Source of the DNA: Oscillospiraceae bacterium
Lineage (GTDB): Bacteria > Bacillota > Clostridia > Oscillospirales > Oscillospiraceae
Direction: 5' to 3'
NCBI GenBank assembly: GCA_017936205.1
Contig: JAGBGB010000139.1
Coordinates: 1 to 11,645 of the forward strand
DNA length: 11,645 bases
Numbering within the stretch: position 1 is the first letter of the stretch; every line of letters begins with the position of its first letter. Positions 9,801 to 11,645 of the stretch are shown piece by piece. The translations under genes and the position numbers were made by a program. The notes beneath the pieces are model-generated. The model was not told where the DNA came from and ran no database searches. It was given only the letters and a program-made list of their open reading frames with translations.

Positions 9801-11645
9801 CCGCACGGGCAAGGAACAGGCAACCATCCGTGTAGAGGTTCACACCAAGAAGGTCGTAGAGGGTGTTTTGAAGGATGTGGTGGTCAAGTCTCTTACCGTG
9901 AACAACAAGGGTGAGTTAGAGCTGTACCAGATCCCCGTTGTCTCTGTGCAGGGTCTGGACTACGGAACCTATACTGTGAACCTGTGGGTCAATCAGGCGG
10001 TTACCAATTCTCCCTATGAATTCCTGAAGCGAGGGGGACAATTCTACTTCGATGCCGTACGGATCTACGACCCCGTTGCTGCAGAGAATGGCCGGGAGGG
10101 CAGCGACGAACACACTGTTCTGGATGCCTATCGGGATGATCTGGAGGCTTATCCCCATGTGAAGGAGATCCGCAACATCCTCCTCACCGCCGACAATTTC
10201 GATGCTCTGATAGAGGTAGGCAATGGTGCCATCTTCGTTGATGCACACAAGGCCGAGGATGCAACCATTCCTTCCACCAACGAAAACGGAGAGACTACCA
10301 ACGAAACCATAGTGGTGGCGAAGTCTGATCTGGTCATTAACGAGCACTATGTTGCAGATGTGATGACCTACAATAAGGTTGGTCCCAAGAACGAGGTCTA
10401 TCTATCTCCCCATCAGGCTGTGGCTCTTCGTCTGGACATTTCCACCTCCTACGCACCTACCAGTGTGGATGTGGGGGTGAAGAACATTGCCGTGGGAGAA
10501 AGTGGGCTCTTCACTGCGGCTGTGATTGGAATGAACGAGGACAAGAATCAGCTGGAGATCGTCTACAGCAGAGAAATTGAAATTGAAAGTGCAACTGCAC
10601 AGTATTATGAGCTGCCGATCACTGCCGGGAGCCTGCTTACACAGACTGTAGCCGGAAAAACCACGCGTTACTGCTATATCGTTCTGTATAACAGCTCCAC
10701 CGCAGAGATTGACCATACAGAGGGTCAGGGAACCGGGGAGCATATTCTGTCCCTCACCGATGTCAAGGTTGCTTACAGCAAGGAGCCTACAGTGGGCTTA
10801 CCTATGGATAGCATCACGGACAAGGAGATCATTCCCTTTACAGAGCCTTCTCCCGACAAGAGGGCTGTAGAAGACTTCTATACATTCTGCGTGGACGGAC
10901 GCACGCTCCAGGCAGCAGCACTGGTCATCCGTGCCGCTTTGGAAACACCTTTGGAGGATCAGAATGCACAGATCCGCCATTCCCTGAATCTGGCAAGTGA
11001 TATTTCCTTGAATTACGCTGTTTCCAAAGCAGATCTGGAGGACTATGACAGCTTCCGTCTACTTTGCAGAATCCCCCAATATGTAGGGGATGTCCTGATG
11101 GGCTACGATACTGTAACCATCGAGGCTGTGGACAAGGAGCGCTTCTACTACTTTACCTTAGAAGGCTTGACTGCGGTGCAGATGAACGATGTCATTCAGG
11201 CGCAGCTCCAAATGGAGAAGGATGGGAGAGTCTATTACAGCACCACGGATCTATACAGCATCGCTGATTATGCCTACGGACAGCTTGCTAAGGAGGGCAT
11301 TCCCGCCAAGCTGAAGACTCTCTGTGCAGATCTCCTCCGCTACGGTGCAAGGGCACAGATTTTTAAGAACTACCGCACCGATGCCCTTGCAGATGCCCAT
11401 ATGACGGAGAGTCATAGAGCCTATCTGTCTGATATCCACGCTGTGACCTTCGGAAATACCAACCAGATTCCCAACGATCTAAACAATGCTCCCATCACTT
11501 GGGCAGGCAAGTCTCTGAATCTGGACTCCAAGGTGGCACTGAAGTTTGTCTTCTCTATGGGCACTTATACCGGCGAGCTCTCCAACTTGACTCTCCGGGT
11601 CAGCTACAAGGATTCCACCGGTGCAGAAAAGACTCTCACCCTGAC
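733..11645 (+). CDS. Giant secreted multidomain surface protein (3' partial in the linear window)
   Basis: One frame is open from ATG 733 to the last base (3,637 codons plus two bases). Joined through the 141 bp end overlap to the TAA at 376, it is 3,715 residues. Domain order by residue: signal peptide 1-29; four beta-plus-helix modules from about 84 to 1115; fibro-slime/PA14-like domain about 1120-1505; DUF11-like segment about 1535-1610; cadherin/VCBS-like segment about 1740-1880; five jelly-roll-like repeats 1917-2964; a beta-sandwich 2972-3114; a second beta region about 3195-3352; and a duplicated C-terminal domain 3381-3715. There is no enzymatic motif, LPXTG sorting signal, SLH repeat, dockerin or C-terminal membrane segment. 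The most likely role is an extracellular adhesin or glycan-binding protein, which is inference from the domains. It has its own promoter and terminator and therefore appears monocistronic. Codon use looks uniform along its length and I saw no frameshift. The start is set by AGGAGG eight bases upstream. Confidence 0.93.
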   Translation, partial: MKKPVFYRVWSMILCVALLLGTFPVAAFATEAEAESTENAAEVRAAVTDRLNNLAQPQYDPEKIFNVYEETAESGSTSEHIKSLEGRYFMILSLSGGEYGILSVSDSGELCVTPTELVSRYVGATQVEGGLWPHTSLSPAVYSQSVELKLQSSETKRSLKNSSFIYSALYSLQFANGSYLSLGEEAVSLTEEPASIAVTGRIRDLQLTLANTLDLDHFFTYDEVEDSFSMRATAEYSNVKDAGTQVYLYRVYSAQADTNRLYDLLTQCRSLSVEGASPVAAELYYSALEESLSLYEELNGDTLTERYKEQTLLRKAQLDEQCDALEKAIARLSLTEAAIFSLPEAQAYTGVHVDMSQADLNAIAGRYYFVNRTEDADRLVNLSLGVSNNRAKTSPVVVEEDGAYISGAEPKAQIQLLRHVLDQNGAYDLRDWRGWSLRIGENALVLSEAYLAMGITQNAGYSGLSFSRNWNGLPYILTYDRATQEIYLQTTRDWSNDSIRMELYRPLWSTLPLRNALVEMSSYLSMAQAQVPELYGSFLDAMLEAMKAYETWNIPAQEQDQTLTDEAQRILDVYTSRVLSYKGLLEQSLTQVAASLLTAVPDNERKDTMIGYDNLSALDPARQNWDGTYYFVLDDGVTGRILAPGDASAYGTLATRGVTISGNCVMDADPLCAVTLQAHSTGTYALLAESGMYFNCEETGDALPFVLSSNYRGFDLPPVARTQGVCIGRQLTYNGVSGKHYLQLDPETNLVSYSLSANTIPAESVGRFSVYRRHWSVKALGEALKEYSSLIKDSNSYPQGLYEAFLSCYQEALCLYMEYNTMPTREQLPDSRDIQVQINALTEELAALAQSLNAAPAHMIATLPDAYNELMLRYTHRSNTRLEGNYYIAVREEVNSYHTMIPVNEGSNFGAVTLSMAGKNLIGADDHMAIAIMPYDDGNGYMHQYYLRAYTSDYVQPQMINTVPSLKIGVPSTSISTGRREDGMHFDTTIARNLNSVRYDLSYVEGEDGQGEFALAQHSLNPDNALYLFKLGPTLPLYTAIKDMAVYAHGNGNGQYPHKEYEAFLNCLYESVALYSQYNRELTPGEEGMESAIEQLMQEQAKKLLQYQATLTHVDTTTDYIDIPVEFLDFRGDSILMEFSSNNYSLSGDPGDLEPPGDVAIPSLNESAEPNLKDTIRQNLVLSKLSEQGHMLYTSETIEYVAKAILLDRRTDWSMESPGWNTVFYDRVQAINEAVAAGDTTVIGSLTKTFAKLGQLAGLDSKETDPIEELEKNNGLPMTWADVETAYDMSYYLLTYLWRPVEDDDGNNLETKGETTYRYNTQVKERSILRMHFNEERQMYLLDASYAVGYGDRYLSNIMPWRDNSVPLHSPFFSPVDGLGFESSSLIEAFGDTDRGRYYEETSYTYCEDSNFHYTMHAYGSFVYYAAQNQYFDFVGDDDVYFFIDGQKAMDIGGAHKAIGEKLFLNDIAKELGLVDGGVYSFDMFYAERHTTAANLRFSTNIRIVDADTMTMKGQYLEQTGTQELVDSRTGRGIELIDRALVSVGDQMAYSFELLNTRLTPVFNVAFTDPSLGVELSPNGPLRLGDPALTNSASTNLADLHVVYRSYENNRINTEALQPVSYKQLTDMLMEALQAPESGNLIEYPTLPQGSYIFRFTEENTLQQLQMLLELGLPRNTYFSIYGFRRTVGENDVPYENTVQSVCYYKQIVTNEGSAGTEQILPIYGTATRTVRVPDLSKVVIPTADKEQIVIDYGKAVEIDLDVLRGHIYTDEYVRVGKFAGISHSGYHGELRRDLPIDSGCMTANDSSYTTENGVYRHLGDRLSFKLTRMLSEIERVYAAFELNVLDEESELAYYSYILVELQIMPATLVYYETDFAPGVFDTFYTEDGGATRETWDTETREEPDPEFNREHINDRAFFVDFDGKGYEDRYCFNPIYGGLNLDIGSEWSYVKAVTTEPVVADGALTWSFVDAPENRHYWVQTGRAQTFGLHFVPEKGDYFHVRFRVDEAACTAADGNVTLELYYSLDTTDVDKAHPIRISVPAEDLIGKGWVTRSVPMSNGFYEEQKEITTLRFQFTGVQSVEGKTADFAVDYIYVGPKKEDIQDNGDVSHTVYEMELDRESIPANAFFVDFDGQGNAERYSKHPLYNGYNYDSTDYWYVRENSQHNETVDPVSGTLSIDLIENATNTYHYIQTTDESRSYMTRPLRMSPEENSFIQVRFKVENCALALNGMHSAPYFAAYYKTEEVRESDDVHKAFSNLFMRYLDAEKLLAGEYITVKIPAQEHFTQAQGIYALRFEISQITGGQGGGKIVYDYIYVGPELGMSTLSSRENDLFFGFENTPQDQARYKSSVYGNINFDDPQTAMWLTHYIDDTSFGKEYSIDHEEGCLKLPVGRGCSGSTGDRKYGPEFYANIPREDGRLDQVNPTLHYDPSSADYFEIRFKTEDCVVDPFENANDGLRVVLRYTYLAEGATAYAEDTSVIQRCVLKNGEYQTISIPLNDNFKNAESIGYVGVRFQNLRNADEVDRGYVYVDYMHFGSYGEKSGDQGSLFFGFDNTLASQNRYATDTYGTLNYDTAYWVTAGYNLTNDFSLNSATGEAEINIRSVTYNTNGLSQVFCTSPSTGVYQWGNEKGDSLSYTPHAEDKVILRFRTENCRAIEGKTQELQLRWQGYNKGIFKAYTMSVPYDLCNGQYITVSITPDEDFRAMDCITGLGLRFLYLESIPNDDNTESIGKVYLDYIYVGKLKEGNPVAQSLYFGFDNGPEDQARYNTDTYGYQNFDNSDMNYWYDDRGVKTADLTVDHHGDLIATAVEQIPESTDQNSSFPDVYFDTSVSPDKLGNHYNGLVLDYHPQVGDVYQVRFKLKDMKPGDYVENHVLKSSDPCLSMFYWAEDDAMDDTRSGGFCDEPVPAEALQHGQYITLTAALPNAFRNQSIIKRLRVYFGGIESQLGLKGEIAVDYIYIGPGEKAPDPVYGYDSSYERDPGLSDFSSPKAEGTGVKVNSSSKTYTEASFSFTGTGFDIISRTGKEQATIRVEVHTKKVVEGVLKDVVVKSLTVNNKGELELYQIPVVSVQGLDYGTYTVNLWVNQAVTNSPYEFLKRGGQFYFDAVRIYDPVAAENGREGSDEHTVLDAYRDDLEAYPHVKEIRNILLTADNFDALIEVGNGAIFVDAHKAEDATIPSTNENGETTNETIVVAKSDLVINEHYVADVMTYNKVGPKNEVYLSPHQAVALRLDISTSYAPTSVDVGVKNIAVGESGLFTAAVIGMNEDKNQLEIVYSREIEIESATAQYYELPITAGSLLTQTVAGKTTRYCYIVLYNSSTAEIDHTEGQGTGEHILSLTDVKVAYSKEPTVGLPMDSITDKEIIPFTEPSPDKRAVEDFYTFCVDGRTLQAAALVIRAALETPLEDQNAQIRHSLNLASDISLNYAVSKADLEDYDSFRLLCRIPQYVGDVLMGYDTVTIEAVDKERFYYFTLEGLTAVQMNDVIQAQLQMEKDGRVYYSTTDLYSIADYAYGQLAKEGIPAKLKTLCADLLRYGARAQIFKNYRTDALADAHMTESHRAYLSDIHAVTFGNTNQIPNDLNNAPITWAGKSLNLDSKVALKFVFSMGTYTGELSNLTLRVSYKDSTGAEKTLTL
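982..1740 (+). repeat. N-terminal module 1 (beta part plus FIVAR-like helical part)
   Basis: Residues about 84-336. The beta part opens with LEGRYFMILSL. The helical part begins at LYRVYSAQ (about 248), continues through a YYSALEESLSLYEELN segment and ends in a charged helix (LDEQCDALEKAIARL). The helical part has the spacing of a FIVAR-like three-helix module: tyrosine, a few residues, Ala-Leu, then Leu-Tyr before an Asn-containing turn. Modules 2-4 follow the same plan. FIVAR-like assignment is by pattern only. Confidence 0.6.
1804..2511 (+). repeat. N-terminal module 2
   Basis: Residues about 358-593. It opens with AGRYYFVNRTED, which aligns with the Gly-x-Tyr-aromatic opening of the other modules, and has a long beta region. 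The helical part starts at LYRPLWSTLPL (about 503), contains LYGSFLDAMLEAMKAYETWN, and ends with a helix around LSYKGLLEQSL. The start of the helical part is close to those of modules 1 and 3 (LYR and VYR). Confidence 0.6.
2602..3312 (+). repeat. N-terminal module 3
   Basis: Residues about 624-860. It opens with NWDGTYYFVLDDG, again a Gly-x-Tyr-Tyr-Phe start. The helical part begins at SVYRRHWSVKAL (about 769), contains LYEAFLSCYQEALCLYMEYN, and closes with LTEELAALAQSL. The LYEAFL stretch matches the corresponding EYEAFL stretch of module 4, the clearest sign that the two are duplicates. Confidence 0.6.
3373..4080 (+). repeat. N-terminal module 4
   Basis: Residues about 881-1116. It opens with RLEGNYYIAVREEV. 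The helical part begins at ALYLFKLGPTLPLY (about 1025), contains KEYEAFLNCLYESVALYSQY and ends in QAKKLLQYQATL. It directly precedes the fibro-slime domain. The four modules keep their order and spacing (about 250 residues each, linkers included) but have diverged considerably from one another. Confidence 0.6.
4093..5250 (+). other. Fibro-slime / PA14-like domain
   Basis: Residues about 1121-1506. The N-terminal signature is VEFLDFRGDSILMEF. The diagnostic core is NFHYTMHAYGSFVYY (from about 1411), then FDFVGDDDVYFFIDGQ (1432-1447), then MDIGGAHKA, and after a short helix DMFYAERHTTAANLRF (1483-1498). This order (Phe-x-Gly-Asp-Asp-Asp-Val, Phe-Ile-Asp-Gly, Asp-Ile-Gly-Gly-Ala-His, then Phe-Tyr-Ala-Glu-Arg-His) is the hallmark of fibro-slime domains, relatives of PA14 first noted in Fibrobacter and slime-mould proteins. 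The GDDD run and GGAH match the positions where PA14-type lectin domains bind calcium and sugar. Glycan binding is therefore plausible but not shown. Confidence 0.85.
5335..5560 (+). other. DUF11-like beta segment after the fibro-slime domain
   Basis: Residues about 1535-1609. The stretch LVSVGDQMAYSFELLNT, followed by FNVAFTDPSLGVEL, has the DUF11 pattern: Val-x-Val-Gly-Asp, a Tyr-x-Phe strand, an Asn turn, then a Val-x-Phe-x-Asp strand. Such Ig-like segments usually act as spacers on extracellular proteins. The assignment is by pattern and moderate. Confidence 0.45.
5950..6372 (+). other. Cadherin/VCBS-like beta segment and linker to the repeats
   Basis: Residues about 1740-1880. It starts near IVIDYGKAVEIDLDVL, resembling the opening of bacterial cadherin-like or VCBS-like domains (Val-Asp-Tyr-Gly, then Ile-Asp-x-Asp-Val-Leu), and ends at MPATLVYYETDFAPG. 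An acidic linker of about 35 residues then leads into the five-repeat array. Pattern-level assignment only. Confidence 0.4.
6481..7026 (+). repeat. Jelly-roll-like repeat 1 of 5
   Basis: Residues 1917-2098. It opens with AFFVDFDGKGYEDRY, has a YFHVRFRVDE strand in the middle, and ends with TLRFQFTGV followed by AVDYIYVGP. The opening and closing motifs recur in all five repeats. The closing strand resembles the last strand of jelly-roll carbohydrate-binding modules. The carbohydrate-binding assignment is inference. Confidence 0.75.
7111..7692 (+). repeat. Jelly-roll-like repeat 2 of 5
   Basis: Residues 2127-2320. It opens with AFFVDFDGQGNAERY, contains FIQVRFKVENC and GEYITVKIP, and closes with LRFEISQI and VYDYIYVGP. 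Its opening is closest to repeat 1, suggesting that repeats 1-2 and repeats 3-5 form two subgroups. Confidence 0.75.
7732..8346 (+). repeat. Jelly-roll-like repeat 3 of 5
   Basis: Residues 2334-2538. It opens with LFFGFENTPQDQARY, contains YFEIRFKTEDC and GEYQTISIPLNDNF, and closes with VGVRFQNL and VYVDYMHFGS, a variant of the usual VDYIYVG ending. Confidence 0.75.
8380..8961 (+). repeat. Jelly-roll-like repeat 4 of 5
   Basis: Residues 2550-2743. It opens with LFFGFDNTLASQNRY and TDTYGTLNYD, contains VILRFRTENC and GQYITVSITPDEDF, and closes with LGLRFLYL and VYLDYIYVG. The Cys after the central strand is shared with repeats 2 and 3 but missing from 1 and 5. Confidence 0.75.
8995..9624 (+). 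repeat. Jelly-roll-like repeat 5 of 5
   Basis: Residues 2755-2964. It opens with LYFGFDNGPEDQARY and TDTYGYQNFD, contains VYQVRFKLKDM and GQYITLTAAL, and closes with LRVYFGGI and AVDYIYIGP. At the DNA level the openings of repeats 3, 4 and 5 differ at many silent sites, so the duplication is old and the repeats are maintained as protein, not as recently copied DNA. Confidence 0.75.
9646..10074 (+). other. Beta-sandwich domain with FTGTGF motif
   Basis: Residues 2972-3114. It opens with VYGYDSSYERDPG, then has SFSFTGTGFDIISRTG, an LYQIPVVSVQGLDYGTYTV strand pair, and ends FYFDAVRIYDP. The Phe-x-Gly-x-Gly-Phe/Asp-Ile start and the Tyr-Gly-x-Tyr strand are typical of galactose-binding-like sandwiches in Clostridial surface proteins. 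Ligand binding is inference. Confidence 0.55.
10315..10788 (+). other. Second beta region before the C-terminal pair
   Basis: Residues about 3195-3352. It includes KNEVYLSPHQAVALRLDIST, ARG-poor alternating strands, QYYELPITAG, TRYCYIVLYNSS and a closing ILSLTDVKVAY strand. The last strand resembles the Val-Arg-Ile-Tyr closing strand of the preceding sandwich, so this may be a related fold. I do not recognise a named family. Confidence 0.4.
10873..11440 (+). other. C-terminal domain, first copy
   Basis: Residues about 3381-3570. Motifs in order: HSLNLASDISLNYAVSKADL, FYYFTLEGLTAVQMNDVIQA, YYSTTDLYSIADYAYGQLAK and LKTLCADLLRYGARAQIF. Each has a counterpart in the second copy (residues about 3590-3715), namely SLNLDSKVALKFVF, YYAFTLDTLLAAELRSVV, LRYSADTYGN and LLTLCKALFAYSDSAKAFF. 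The pair is therefore an internal duplication that ends the protein. Its position suggests cell-surface retention or secretion, but no known anchor motif is present. Confidence 0.65.
11505..11645. repeat. Terminal direct repeat, right copy (141 bp)
   Basis: Identical to 1-141. It is inside the second C-terminal domain copy, and its reading frame continues without shift into positions 142-376. The frame check works exactly: 10,772 nt from 733 to 11504 plus 376 nt gives 11,148, a multiple of three. Confidence 0.95.

Noticed and set aside
1..11645. Autonomous plasmid or phage genome
   Set aside because: Circular closure alone does not make a replicon. There is no Rep, capsid, terminase, relaxase or origin-like repeat anywhere in the 11.5 kb.

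Overview
The window is almost entirely one plus-strand gene. It encodes a very large, modular, secreted protein of the kind made by gut Clostridia (Oscillospiraceae/Ruminococcaceae-like Firmicutes). That assignment rests on a strong AGGAGG ribosome binding site, a Gram-positive-style signal peptide, coding DNA of intermediate GC with AT-rich intergenic DNA, and a fibro-slime-type domain of the form I associate with gut Firmicutes surface proteins. No database search was possible.

Layout: positions 1-376 encode the last 124 residues of a protein and end in TAA. Positions 377-732 are intergenic and hold a long rho-independent terminator (494-545), a sigma-A-like promoter (589-617), a perfect 10+10 bp palindrome overlapping the -10 box (613-634), a 5' leader of about 109 nt and the ribosome binding site (719-724). 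From ATG 733 one frame stays open to the last base (11645). In order the protein has a signal peptide, four tandem beta-plus-helical modules, a fibro-slime/PA14-like domain, a DUF11-like and a cadherin/VCBS-like stretch, five tandem jelly-roll-like repeats ending in VDYIYVG-type motifs, another beta-sandwich, a further beta region, and a duplicated C-terminal domain.

The key structural fact is that the first 141 bases (1-141) are identical to the last 141 (11505-11645). The giant frame, still open at the right edge, runs in frame into the partial gene at the left edge. If the ends are joined, the molecule is an 11,504 bp circle with a single 3,715-codon gene (11,148 nt including stop, about 97% of the circle) and one 356 bp intergenic region. 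A 141-base overlap equals the last k-mer of the default MEGAHIT series, so the record is probably a whole contig that the assembler closed on itself. The sequence cannot tell whether this is a real extrachromosomal circle, a head-to-tail tandem array of near-identical giant genes, or a graph cycle caused by neighbouring paralogues with the same 3' end. There is no replication, mobilisation, recombination or partition gene, so an autonomous plasmid is unlikely.

The likely role of the protein is adhesion or glycan binding outside the cell. This is inferred from its domains. No catalytic domain, LPXTG motif, SLH domain or C-terminal membrane anchor was found.
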